16,482 bases of DNA from an uncultured Phycisphaerales bacterium (GCA_937868145.1 CALMMH010000030.1:1-16482), one strand, 5' to 3'; positions 7,654 to 14,606 are shown, counted from the first letter of the stretch. Made by a program: numbers and translations. Notes: a model not told the origin generated them from the letters alone.

Positions 7654-8459
7654 TCATCCTTGAAGCTCGTCATCCACGGAGATTCCGTTTCCCAGTTCGG
7701 CTTGGGAGCGCCGACGTCGAATCGCGGCGGCTTGCTCCACTGCTGACGCCAGAGGGCCTTGAGCCAGATCTTGTCCACATGGTAGTCGAGGTAGACGCCG
7801 TTGATCGCCTGCTGGTGGCGGTTGATGCAGAAGCGGTTCATGGCATTGTCGTCGCCGGGATACCTGGCCGAGCGGTCGTCGGACTTGGGCGGGGTGTCCG
7901 TGTGCTCCGGCCAGCCGCACCAGAACCAGCAATCCAGGAAGAGCGGCACCTGGGCTGCTCGCTTGACGTTGGGAGTTCTCCAGAAAAACTGGGCCGGCTT
8001 GCCATAGAGAGTGTCTTCCGCCGGCTGGTACACCCAGCCGTTGACGCCGTAACTGCCGTAGGTTCCCGCGGGTCGGCCGCTGCTCTCGGCGAGCCTGCCC
8101 CAGGAGGTGAGCGCGTCGCCGCCGACTTCCAGGGTCGAGCTGGCCCCCGGCGGATACTGCGGAAACGCGATCTTGGTCGCCGCCGGGCAGACGCGGAACT
8201 TGTCGTCCTTGTAGTAGTAATCGAACAGCACGTCGATCCAGCGGCCGGTGCTGGCCCCTCGTTTGGGGAACATGCCGTGGTTGTCGTCCGTGTACATGGC
8301 CCAGATCACGCCCCATTGCTTGAGGTTCGACTGGCAGGCCACGGCCCGGGCTTGCGTGCGGACCCGCTGCAACGAGGGCATCAGAATCGCCATCAACAGC
8401 GCGATGATGGCGATCACGACGAGCAGCTCGATCAGCGTGAACGCTCCCGATTTCCTCAT
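7650..8459 (-). CDS. Type II secretion-type pseudopilin, H-X9-DY variant (pseudopilin 1)
   Basis: 269 residues. The N-terminus MRKSGA|FTLIELLVVIAIIALLMAIL is a classic prepilin leader plus hydrophobic helix (about 7-28), with Glu at position 5 of the mature protein and Ala rather than Gly before the cleavage point. A periplasmic domain follows. It has a conserved Cys-Pro (91-92) and NRHQQAINGVYLDY, where His 215 and Asp 225 are spaced as in the H-X9-DG signature but Gly is replaced by Tyr. The C-terminus is WMTSFKDD, very like that of the pseudopilin ending at 10421. Such proteins are numerous in Planctomycetes and their cargo or role is not established. The ATG follows AAGGGAT, a weak ribosome site. 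Confidence 0.88.
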   Translation of the reverse strand: MRKSGAFTLIELLVVIAIIALLMAILMPSLQRVRTQARAVACQSNLKQWGVIWAMYTDDNHGMFPKRGASTGRWIDVLFDYYYKDDKFRVCPAATKIAFPQYPPGASSTLEVGGDALTSWGRLAESSGRPAGTYGSYGVNGWVYQPAEDTLYGKPAQFFWRTPNVKRAAQVPLFLDCWFWCGWPEHTDTPPKSDDRSARYPGDDNAMNRFCINRHQQAINGVYLDYHVDKIWLKALWRQQWSKPPRFDVGAPKPNWETESPWMTSFKDD

Positions 8460-8543
8460 GATCCCTTGCTCTTGACCCGTTATCTCATTCGTTCGCGCAC
8501 GTCGGGCTGTCGCTCGTCATCCGCCCGCGCCGCCGAGCGATCC

Positions 8544-9386
8544 TCAATCTCCGGCGACGTGGGTCTTGCCGGGATACCGCTCGTCGAGCCAGTCCAGATC
8601 TACGTTCGGCGGATTGAACGCCTGGTCCTTGCCGAACCCCTTGGCCGCGGCTTCCGCTCGGCTCGTGCAGTAGACGATCGTCCGCTTGTCGTCCCACTTC
8701 TTGCGTTCGGCGTGGCCGTCCATGAAGCTGAACGTGCAGGCGTCGCTGTGGAAGACGCCCAGCGGGTCCCACAGCGAGTTGCTGTACGGGTTGTACGACC
8801 ACGCATCGTGATTATAGTTGCCGGAGGCCCCGTCGTAAATCTCCTCCACGAACAGCATCTTGTTGGCCGGCTGCTTGAAGGTGAACAGCTTCTTGGGGTC
8901 CTTGGTCTGTGTGCCTCGCAGGTAGTCCGTGAGGGAGTAGCTGCGATAAATACAGAATTCCGGCGCGCTGCCCAGGCTGGTGCCGAGCCTGGCGCGGTTG
9001 TCGCCGGGGCAGTGGTAGGCCTCGACTTCTTTGATATAGGGATAGAGCGCCCCCGCGCGGAGCCCGTTGTACCGTTGTTGGAGCGTCACGCTGCCGCTGC
9101 CTTTTTCCACGATCGAGCCGACGGCGTAGTCCAGCGGCGGCATCACCCAGGGGGGGATGCCGTTGACCTTGGCGTACATCGCCATGCCGCCGCAGATGAC
9201 GCCGTCATTGTCGTCGGCGTACTGGATATAGGCGTGGGCCAGGGATCGCTGGTTGGCCATGCACGAAATGCCGCGGGCCTGTTCCCGTGCGATCTTCAGC
9301 GAGGGCATGAGAATGGCCATGAGGATGGCGATGACCGCGATCACGACGAGCAGCTCGATGAGGGTAAAGGCCTTCTTCTCGCTCAT
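8544..9386 (-). CDS. Type II secretion-type pseudopilin with H-X9-DG motif (pseudopilin 2)
   Basis: 280 residues. The short leader MSEKKA is followed by FTLIELLVVIAVIAILMAIL, the prepilin-peptidase site and membrane helix, with Ala at -1. The rest is an exported globular domain with YHCPGD (Cys 126) and FHSDACTFSFMDGHAERKKW, in which His 213 and Asp-Gly 223-224 form the exact H-X9-DG signature. CGGGAGA stands at good distance before the ATG. A strong terminator for the upstream gene lies only 35 bases before this start codon, so expression needs a promoter within or beyond it. Exact function is unknown; assembly into a pseudopilus or surface anchoring is the family-level expectation. Confidence 0.9.
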   Translation of the reverse strand: MSEKKAFTLIELLVVIAVIAILMAILMPSLKIAREQARGISCMANQRSLAHAYIQYADDNDGVICGGMAMYAKVNGIPPWVMPPLDYAVGSIVEKGSGSVTLQQRYNGLRAGALYPYIKEVEAYHCPGDNRARLGTSLGSAPEFCIYRSYSLTDYLRGTQTKDPKKLFTFKQPANKMLFVEEIYDGASGNYNHDAWSYNPYSNSLWDPLGVFHSDACTFSFMDGHAERKKWDDKRTIVYCTSRAEAAAKGFGKDQAFNPPNVDLDWLDERYPGKTHVAGD

Positions 9387-9420
9387 GAGAATCTCCCGGA
9401 ACGCACTCTACAACCCGTGC

Positions 9421-9449
9421 AAAAAAAAGGACCGCCACGGCGGCGGTCC
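9421..9449 (-). terminator. Rho-independent terminator after pseudopilin 3
   Basis: On the - strand GGACCGCC, a five-base loop (GCCGT) and GGCGGTCC form a perfect GC-rich 8-bp stem (9429-9449), followed at once by eight T (9421-9428). It stands 46 bases after the stop of the 9496-10323 gene and 34 bases before the start codon of the next pseudopilin. Confidence 0.9.
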
Positions 9450-9495
9450 CATCTGCAATCGTATCTTGTTGTCGTGTCAGGCAGGACGGCTCGCG

Positions 9496-10323
9496 CTACT
9501 GCAGGCGAATCGTGGTGGCCTCTTGGCCCCATACGACAAGCGACGCCCACACCATGTCCGGATTGTCCGGCTGCACCTCGGAGTTCGCGGTAGGAGGGAT
9601 TTTCTTGCCGAACTCGATGGTCCGGGGATCCTCCCACTTGTGGTAGTCGCTGTGCCCGTCGGCGAAGGAGAACATGGTGCCGTCGCCATGACGGACCGGC
9701 GGCGGATCCCACCATTTGAACTGGCTCGAATAGACGGTCCAGCCGCCTAGCGCCGAGGGACAAGTGCCGCCGTCATCGAGGAACACCGAGCGGTTGGTCG
9801 AATCCTTGATCTGCATTCGCCTCTTGAGCGGTACGCTCTTGGCGTTCATGGAGGTCTCCCACCCTTTGCAGTTCATGGAATCGCAGATGGAGTAGGTGCG
9901 GACCGGAGGACTGACGTGGCCATAGATAGCCGCGGTCTTTCTCTCCACGTTCGGGCACTTGTAGATCTTGATGGTCTTGCTGTAGGGATAGAGGGCGCCA
10001 TCCATGATGGCTTTCTGTTTGACGGCCTCCGTCATGGCCGACTCCCAATCCTTCTGGACCCAGTAGGGTCCGTTGGCCGTGAGGCCGTATTCGCCGGAGT
10101 CGCCGTTGACGAGTTTGTCGTCATTGTCGTCGGCGTACATGATCCAGGCGAGCGTCAGATTCTTGAGGTTGCCCAGGCAGATGCTGCGTTTGCCCTGTTC
10201 CCTTGCCCGCTGCAAGGCCGGCATCAGGATCGACATCAAAATCGCGATCACTGCGATGACAACCAACAACTCGATGAGCGTGAAGCCCATCCCCTGGTGC
10301 TTCCGTTCTCTTTCGTGCCTCAT
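9496..10323 (-). CDS. Type II secretion-type pseudopilin with H-X9-DG motif (pseudopilin 3)
   Basis: 275 residues. The leader of 13 residues is long and basic (MRHERERKHQGMG), cleaved after Gly before FTLIELLVVIAVIAILMSIL. The exported domain has YKCPN (Cys 123) and VRHGDGTMFSFADGH, where His 212 and Asp-Gly 222-223 make the full H-X9-DG signature, followed by HKW as in pseudopilin 2. The start at 10323 has AGGAGG 12 bases upstream, rather far. The internal ATG at residue 12 would leave a two-residue leader and is less likely. It ends in a clear intrinsic terminator. Role is unknown beyond the family. Confidence 0.88.
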   Translation of the reverse strand: MRHERERKHQGMGFTLIELLVVIAVIAILMSILMPALQRAREQGKRSICLGNLKNLTLAWIMYADDNDDKLVNGDSGEYGLTANGPYWVQKDWESAMTEAVKQKAIMDGALYPYSKTIKIYKCPNVERKTAAIYGHVSPPVRTYSICDSMNCKGWETSMNAKSVPLKRRMQIKDSTNRSVFLDDGGTCPSALGGWTVYSSQFKWWDPPPVRHGDGTMFSFADGHSDYHKWEDPRTIEFGKKIPPTANSEVQPDNPDMVWASLVVWGQEATTIRLQ

Positions 10324-10420
10324 CGCCGTACGTTGCCTCCTATCACGTGGTCAATAATCGGTGACGAACCTGCAACGAGCCGACAGTCCGGTTCCGGCGT
10401 CTTTCGATGCCGCGGGGCGA

Positions 10421-11260
10421 TCAATAATCCTTGAAGGACCGAATCCAGTCGGGCCAGGAGCTCTCGCTCACGCCGCCGGCCTGGGTGAAAGGACCACTCT
10501 CATTCCATGCCTTGTGCCACTTGAGCGTATAGAGCTCTTTCAAACCCACTTTGCGGACGGACCAATCCAGGAAGCCCACGTCCGTGAAGCCCCTGTGCCG
10601 GTTGATGCAGACGCGCCCCATATTGTTGCTCGACCAGGCGGCCTCTTCCTGAGTTGCCGGCGCCTGGCTCTCCAGCGGCCATGTGTCGAAACGAAGACCG
10701 TCCATCATCACCGGGACGTTGTTCGGGTTTTTGGCGTCGTTGATGTTGCGGTAGCCGTTCTTCGCGGCCACGCCGCCTTCAAAGGTGCCGGTGGCCGGAA
10801 TGCCCAGCATGTAGCCGTTCAAGGAGTAACTGCCGTTGAAGCCGTTCTTGTTCATCGCGTAGGTCTTGCCGCCGTACGTCTGGGAGGTCGGCGTCATGAA
10901 GATGCCCCAGGCGTTGTAGATGTTCAGCGTCTGCGCTGCGACGCCTCTCTCGTCAGTGATGGGCTTGAGGGCTGTCGGGCAGAACCAGGTTTCATTCTGC
11001 TTCCAATCCTGCTCCTTCTCGCTAAGCTGGTGAACCCACCAATAGCCCGCATCAGTGGTTCCCGAGTAGAATTTGCCGCCGTTTTCCCCCGCGTACATAT
11101 TGAACACGAGGTTCCACTGGCGGAGATTCGCGCTGCTATTGATCTGCCTGGCTTGGTCCCTGACTCTCGACAGTGACGGCATGAGGATAGCCATCAAAAT
11201 AGCGATGATCGCGATGACGACCAGAAGCTCGATCAGTGTAAAGCCACGTCGCCTGCTCAT
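10421..11260 (-). CDS. Type II secretion-type pseudopilin, H-X9-DW variant (pseudopilin 4)
   Basis: 279 residues. The leader MSRRRG is cleaved before FTLIELLVVIAIIAILMAIL, with the canonical Gly at -1. The exported domain has WFCPTA (Cys 94) and VCINRHRGFTDVGFLDW, with His 222 and Asp 232 in H-X9-D spacing and Trp in place of Gly. It ends WIRSFKDY. It is closest in these motifs to pseudopilin 1, not to its neighbour. The frame stays open far upstream, but the ATG at 11260 is chosen because GAAGGAG precedes it and the leader fits. It has its own promoter about 125 bases upstream. Confidence 0.9.
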   Translation of the reverse strand: MSRRRGFTLIELLVVIAIIAILMAILMPSLSRVRDQARQINSSANLRQWNLVFNMYAGENGGKFYSGTTDAGYWWVHQLSEKEQDWKQNETWFCPTALKPITDERGVAAQTLNIYNAWGIFMTPTSQTYGGKTYAMNKNGFNGSYSLNGYMLGIPATGTFEGGVAAKNGYRNINDAKNPNNVPVMMDGLRFDTWPLESQAPATQEEAAWSSNNMGRVCINRHRGFTDVGFLDWSVRKVGLKELYTLKWHKAWNESGPFTQAGGVSESSWPDWIRSFKDY

Positions 11261-11384
11261 ACCCAGTACTCCTTCCATCACGATATTTGAGAAATGCCTA
11301 CGCATACAGGATGCCTGAAGACGGCGCCCTGTTCCACCGAATCTTGTTTTTTGCGCCCAGAATACACCATCACACACGTGGCGC

Positions 11385-11413
11385 ATTATAACTCTGAAAT
11401 CCGGGTGATGCAA
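11385..11413 (-). promoter_or_regulatory. Promoter of pseudopilin 4
   Basis: On the - strand TTGCAT (11408-11413), a 17-base spacer and a perfect TATAAT (11385-11390). Transcription would start near 11378, giving a leader of about 118 bases. It begins 20 bases after the rsmA stop codon, so the pseudopilin is separable from the rsmA unit. Confidence 0.65.
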
Positions 11414-11433
11414 ATCCAAAGTCCGTAAATTGC

Positions 11434-12375
11434 CTAATTCGCCGCGATTTGGTGATGGCAGGCGTTCGCCAGAGCGACGTATTGATCGGGAGACAATTCC
11501 TCCGGCCGGCGGGTGGGGTCGACGGCGCACCGCTCGAAGATTTCGGGCCAGATGTCGCGGCCGCCCAATTCCGGTGGGGCCCCTTTGGCGCAGGCTCGCA
11601 ACATCTTGCGGCGGTGGCCGATGAAGAGGTTTACGACCGCGCCAAAGAGGTTTATATCCACAATGCTTTGGCTTTTCACCAAATCGCGAACGTAGCGGAC
11701 GACTGCGGACTCCACCTGAGGCGGCGGCCAGAATGCGCTGGCCGGCAGGGTTCGGACCATCTCGACTTTGCCGGTCGCCTGAAGGAAGATGCTCACGGTC
11801 CCATAGTCGCGGGAGCCCGGCGAGGCGACCATCCGTTCGGCGACCTCTTTCTGCACGGTCACGCACATCGCGTCGACGATCAGCGGTCCCTTGACGAGGT
11901 TGATCATGATGGGCGAGGCAACATCATAAGGCAGATTGGCCACGAGCATGAATCGGCTCTGTGCTGCGACCGGTCCTATGGGTCTCATGGGTCCTATGCG
12001 TCCCATCTCTGCGAGCCTGGCTCTCGCGGCTTCCACTGCTTCGATGACCGCCGGAGCGATCGAGCCTTTGTTCGAGAGCGCATCGGTGTTGAGGGCCTGG
12101 ACGTTAGTCGCCCCGGCCAACTGAGATTGTGCGATGCCGGCCAAGGTGCGGTCCAGTTCGACCGTGACGACCGATCCCGCCTGCTCAGCCAACGCCTCGG
12201 TGAGCGAGGCGGTTCCGGTGCCGACCTCCAGGACCACGTCGCCGGGCCCGATCCCGGCCGATTCGATCAATAGACGCATCAGATTGAGGTCCACGAGAAA
12301 ATGCTGGCCAAGCCGGCGGTTCGGGGCGACGCCGACGGCGGTGAGCAGCTCTTGGATTTGACGCTTTGTTTGCAT
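11434..12375 (-). CDS. rsmA: 16S rRNA adenine dimethyltransferase (KsgA/RsmA) with a repeat-derived insert
   Basis: Dimethylates two adjacent adenosines near the 3' end of 16S rRNA during small-subunit maturation, using S-adenosylmethionine. The 313-residue protein has GQHFLVD (23-29), the SAM-binding VLEVGTGTASLT (48-59), the catalytic NLPY (147-150), QKEVAER (175-181), FWPPPQVESAVV (215-226) and HRRKMLR (254-260). Between the SAM-binding half and NLPY there is an unusual segment, MGRIGPMRPIGP (124-135), encoded by an array of 9-base units. The start ATG (12375), confirmed by the family-typical beginning MQTKRQIQELL, lies in a second such array, and only a weak AGG precedes it. pdxA ends 47 bases upstream on the same strand, so co-transcription is likely. 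The frame continues open into pdxA, but those codons are shadow. Confidence 0.94.
   Translation of the reverse strand: MQTKRQIQELLTAVGVAPNRRLGQHFLVDLNLMRLLIESAGIGPGDVVLEVGTGTASLTEALAEQAGSVVTVELDRTLAGIAQSQLAGATNVQALNTDALSNKGSIAPAVIEAVEAARARLAEMGRIGPMRPIGPVAAQSRFMLVANLPYDVASPIMINLVKGPLIVDAMCVTVQKEVAERMVASPGSRDYGTVSIFLQATGKVEMVRTLPASAFWPPPQVESAVVRYVRDLVKSQSIVDINLFGAVVNLFIGHRRKMLRACAKGAPPELGGRDIWPEIFERCAVDPTRRPEELSPDQYVALANACHHQIAAN
11973..12008 (+). repeat. Array A: four 9-base units inside rsmA
   Basis: Read on the + strand the units are GTCCTATGG, GTCTCATGG, GTCCTATGC and GTCCCATCT, consensus GTCYYATNN. The array lies in frame within rsmA and is translated on the - strand as a Met/Ile-Gly/Arg-Pro run. 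Confidence 0.85.
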
Positions 12376-12407
12376 AGGACCTATGGGACGAATGAGACGG
12401 ATAGGAC
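12372..12407 (-). repeat. Array B: four 9-base units at the rsmA start codon
   Basis: Read on the - strand the units are GTCCTATCC, GTCTCATTC, GTCCCATAG and GTCCTATGC, the same consensus and length as array A but inverted relative to it. The ATG of rsmA is inside the last unit. A partial unit (GTCCCA) precedes the array at 12408-12413. Confidence 0.85.
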
Positions 12408-12422
12408 TGGGACGGCAGGCCG

Positions 12423-13538
12423 TCACGCGGCGCTGTTGGGCTCCTCGCGCGGAGCGGGCCCGGAGGCTTCGCCGGTCGGTCGGCCGGTCGGCGTCACCGC
12501 AGTCGGACGGATCACGGCCCGCTTGGTCTTGGCCATCTGAATCGCCATCATGATCGCGGATTTCATGCTGGATGGATTCGCCAAATTGCGTCCGGCGATG
12601 TCGAAGGCGGTTCCATGGGCGGGACTGGTCCGCACCAAGGGCAGGCCGATCGTGATGTTGACCGCGTGCTCGAAGTCGAGCAGCTTGACCGGAATCATGC
12701 CCTGATCGTGGTACATGGCGACCACTGCGTCGAACTCGCCATGAACGGCCTTGACGAAGAGGGCGTCCGCCGGGATCGGGCCGACGCAGTCGATTCCCTG
12801 CTCCTGAGCCAGCAGGATCGCGGGGCCGATGATCCGTTCTTCCTCGTCGCCGAACTGGCCCAGCTCGCCGGCGTGCGGGTTCAAGGCGGCCACGCCGATG
12901 TGCGGGTTCTCGATGCCGAAGTATTCTTTCAAGGCATCGTTGAGCAGGTCGATCGGCTCGAAGACGCAGCCGATGGTGAACTTGTTGCGGACGTCGAACA
13001 GGCCCAGATGGATCGTGGCCAGAGCCACCTTGAGCGGTCCGGCGACGAACATCATCGCCTTGCGGGGCGCCCTGCACTTCTGAGCGAACAGTTCCGTGTG
13101 GCCCGGCCAGGTGGCGTCGGCCATTTTCCAGCTCGCTTTGCTGATCGGCGCGGTCACGATGCCGTCGATGATGCCCGCTTTGGCCGCCGCGATGGCGTCG
13201 GTGCAGAACTTGATGGAGGCTTCGCCCGCGACCCGGCTGGGCTCCTTGAGCCATGGAGGCACGCTGTACTCGTCGTAGTCGGCGACGACGACCTTGTAGG
13301 GGTACTCCCGACCGATCTTCTCATGCTGATGCCGGCCCCAGAAGGGCTCGATCTCGGCCCGATCGGCCGCGTAGCAGAGCTGCTCGTTCATGCCGAAGAC
13401 GATGAACTTGGCCGCCCGCCGGACCTCCGGATCGGCCAACGCCTTGACCACCACCTCGGGCCCGATGCCTGCGGCGTCTCCCATGGTCACCCCGATGACC
13501 ATCTGCTCGGAGATCGAATTGTGGTTGCCCTTCTTCAT
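12423..13538 (-). CDS. pdxA: 4-hydroxythreonine-4-phosphate dehydrogenase
   Basis: NAD-dependent oxidation of 4-phosphohydroxy-L-threonine in the DXP-dependent pathway to pyridoxal phosphate, in the cytoplasm. The 371-residue protein carries GDAAGIGPE (20-28; the usual Pro of GDPAGIGPE is Ala), TAPISK (129-134) and the three metal-binding His motifs GHTE (His 147), NPHAGE (His 222) and MYHDQG (His 277), then RTSPAHGT (303-310). The last 30 residues are a Pro/Ala/Gly-rich tail beyond the conserved domain. The ATG at 13538 has only a weak GAAG upstream; the next Met (residue 13) is possible but would remove nothing conserved. ribE lies upstream on the same strand, rsmA downstream. Related PdxA2-type enzymes act on other hydroxy acids, so the exact substrate is inferred. 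Confidence 0.93.
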   Translation of the reverse strand: MKKGNHNSISEQMVIGVTMGDAAGIGPEVVVKALADPEVRRAAKFIVFGMNEQLCYAADRAEIEPFWGRHQHEKIGREYPYKVVVADYDEYSVPPWLKEPSRVAGEASIKFCTDAIAAAKAGIIDGIVTAPISKASWKMADATWPGHTELFAQKCRAPRKAMMFVAGPLKVALATIHLGLFDVRNKFTIGCVFEPIDLLNDALKEYFGIENPHIGVAALNPHAGELGQFGDEEERIIGPAILLAQEQGIDCVGPIPADALFVKAVHGEFDAVVAMYHDQGMIPVKLLDFEHAVNITIGLPLVRTSPAHGTAFDIAGRNLANPSSMKSAIMMAIQMAKTKRAVIRPTAVTPTGRPTGEASGPAPREEPNSAA

Positions 13539-13598
13539 TTCACATCTTCACGGCCGGAACAAGTCCATATCGGCCGCGTCGTTCTGTTGCCGCCTGTC

Positions 13599-13660
13599 AT
13601 TCCCGCGGAAGCGGGAATCCACTCACCCTCGGCGGTTATGGACCCCTGCTTTCGCGGGGG
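13599..13660. repeat. Double-hairpin dispersed repeat (dRS3-like)
   Basis: ATTCCCGCGGAAGCGGGAAT (13599-13618) is a perfect 8-bp hairpin that fits the ATTCCC-N8-GGGAAT pattern of Neisseria dRS3 repeats. A second hairpin, CCCCTGC TTTC GCGGGGG, follows about 25 bases later. Such paired elements are dispersed in many bacterial genomes. This copy lies between ribE and pdxA. Confidence 0.75.
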
Positions 13661-13688
13661 CGACAACCGGATGCAATCCTGTCGTCAT

Positions 13689-14333
13689 TCAGTAGCCCAA
13701 TTGGCGCAATCGGTCGACGGTCAACGGCTGCTGCGAAGGCAGCATGACCTCCAGTTGCCGCCGGACGATCTTGACCAGGATATCCACTTCGATATTGACT
13801 CGCCTACCTGTAGATGCGTCGCCCAGCGTGGTCCGGTTCAAGGTCTCGGGGATCGCCGCAATGTGGAAACTTCCGGCGCCCATTCCCGCGATCGTGAGGC
13901 TCACGCCGTCGACGGACACGGAACCCTTGAGGACCATCTGATCCAGCAGCTCCCGTTCGACGGTGAATTCAATTTCGGCAAACTGGCCGAGCGTCTTGAC
14001 CGAGCGAATCGTGCCGACGCCGTCGACGTGGCCCTGCACGATGTGGCCGCCGAAGCGGTCGGTGGCCTTCATCGCCCGTTCGATATTGACCTTCGAGGCC
14101 GGGCGGAGGGTCGCCAGCGACGACCTCTCCAGCGTCTCCGGGCTCAATCCGAAGGTCGCCAGCGAGCCTTGGAACCGGGTTACGGTCAGGCAGACGCCGC
14201 TGACGGCGATGCTGTCTCCCAATCGGCACTCCCGGGCCAGATCGCCCAGGTCCACCACGAGCGAGCCGCCCTCGGAGCCTCCCGACGAGACCGACTTGAC
14301 ATCGCATGTAACTTCTATAAGTCCAGTGAACAT
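13689..14333 (-). CDS. ribE: Riboflavin synthase alpha chain
   Basis: Dismutates two 6,7-dimethyl-8-ribityllumazine molecules to riboflavin, the last step of vitamin B2 synthesis. The 214-residue protein begins with the invariant MFTGLIE and shows the two tandem lumazine-binding halves. The first has DSIAVSGVCLTV (40-51) and PETL (65-68); GGHIVQGHVDG (95-105) links into the second, which has GSVSVDGVSLT (137-147), PETLNRTTLG (162-171) and VNIEVDIL (179-186). The length is normal. No good ribosome site precedes the ATG. A 23-codon open frame ends two bases before it, so translational coupling is possible. It is the first gene of a possible ribE-pdxA-rsmA unit, although a hairpin repeat separates it from pdxA. 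Confidence 0.95.
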   Translation of the reverse strand: MFTGLIEVTCDVKSVSSGGSEGGSLVVDLGDLARECRLGDSIAVSGVCLTVTRFQGSLATFGLSPETLERSSLATLRPASKVNIERAMKATDRFGGHIVQGHVDGVGTIRSVKTLGQFAEIEFTVERELLDQMVLKGSVSVDGVSLTIAGMGAGSFHIAAIPETLNRTTLGDASTGRRVNIEVDILVKIVRRQLEVMLPSQQPLTVDRLRQLGY

Positions 14334-14335
14334 AG

Positions 14336-14407
14336 TTATTTATCTTTCACGGCACTCCGGGCTCCCCACGCGAGATCATCGCCTGGGATCACCTCCCGCT
14401 CCTCCAT
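14336..14407 (-). CDS. Candidate 23-codon leader ORF upstream of ribE
   Basis: ATG at 14407 to TAA at 14336-14338, two bases before the ribE ATG. The peptide begins MEEREVIPGDDLAWG and ends SAVKDK. An internal GTG (codon 6) has GGAGGAG at good distance and would give an 18-residue peptide. The upstream frame is closed by a TGA. It lies wholly in the proposed ribE leader. No homology is recognised, so it may be a coupling leader or chance. Confidence 0.3.
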   Translation of the reverse strand: MEEREVIPGDDLAWGARSAVKDK

Positions 14408-14420
14408 GAGCCGTTTGTCT

Positions 14421-14450
14421 ATGCTATGATTTGGGACCCCGGCCTGTCAA
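14421..14450 (-). promoter_or_regulatory. Candidate ribE promoter
   Basis: On the - strand a perfect TTGACA (14445-14450) is followed after 18 bases by TAGCAT (14421-14426). Transcription would start near 14414, giving a leader of about 80 bases. No FMN-riboswitch consensus is visible in that leader. Confidence 0.5.
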
Positions 14451-14464
14451 ACAATTGTTCCCTC

Positions 14465-14606
14465 CCGTAGTACGCCGGCTATGCTAACTTGGTGAGTAGG
14501 GTGGCACGGCCAAACAACCTGGGATCAGTCCAACGAGTTTTCCTGTGCCACCCAAGACCGTTGCCTTGCTCGTACAATTCACCACCGTAGGACGGCCGGT
14601 GTGCTA
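14465..14606. repeat. Imperfect 22-base direct repeats around an inverted repeat
   Basis: 14465-14486 and 14585-14606 match at 17 of 22 positions (both start CCGTAG and end GCTA) and lie 120 bases apart. Between them, 14499-14507 (GGGTGGCAC) and 14545-14553 (GTGCCACCC) form a perfect 9-base inverted repeat. This is most of the 323-base gap between the ribE leader ORF and the next gene. Apart from the ribE promoter I see no other feature in the gap. Confidence 0.55.

Noticed and set aside
7779..9593. A 604-codon open frame on the + strand
   Set aside because: Antisense to two clear pseudopilins and crosses the terminator between genes.
10344..11380. CACGTG palindromes upstream of pseudopilins 3 and 4 (10344-10349 and 11375-11380) as an operator pair
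   Set aside because: Only six bases match, the surrounding bases differ, and their position relative to any promoter is not consistent.
11973..12407. The 9-base arrays as a CRISPR
   Set aside because: Units are contiguous with no spacers, far too short, and there are no cas genes.
12376..13254. N-terminal extension of rsmA through pdxA
   Set aside because: The frame is open, but the KsgA homology begins at MQTKRQIQ and the extension is an out-of-frame reading of pdxA.
12615..14429. A 604-codon open frame on the + strand
   Set aside because: Antisense to pdxA and ribE, and it runs through the dRS3-like repeat. No motif or ribosome site.
14334..14460. FMN riboswitch upstream of ribE
   Set aside because: The conserved RFN segments (such as the CCNACCGGCGGT type) are not present, and the leader is too short.
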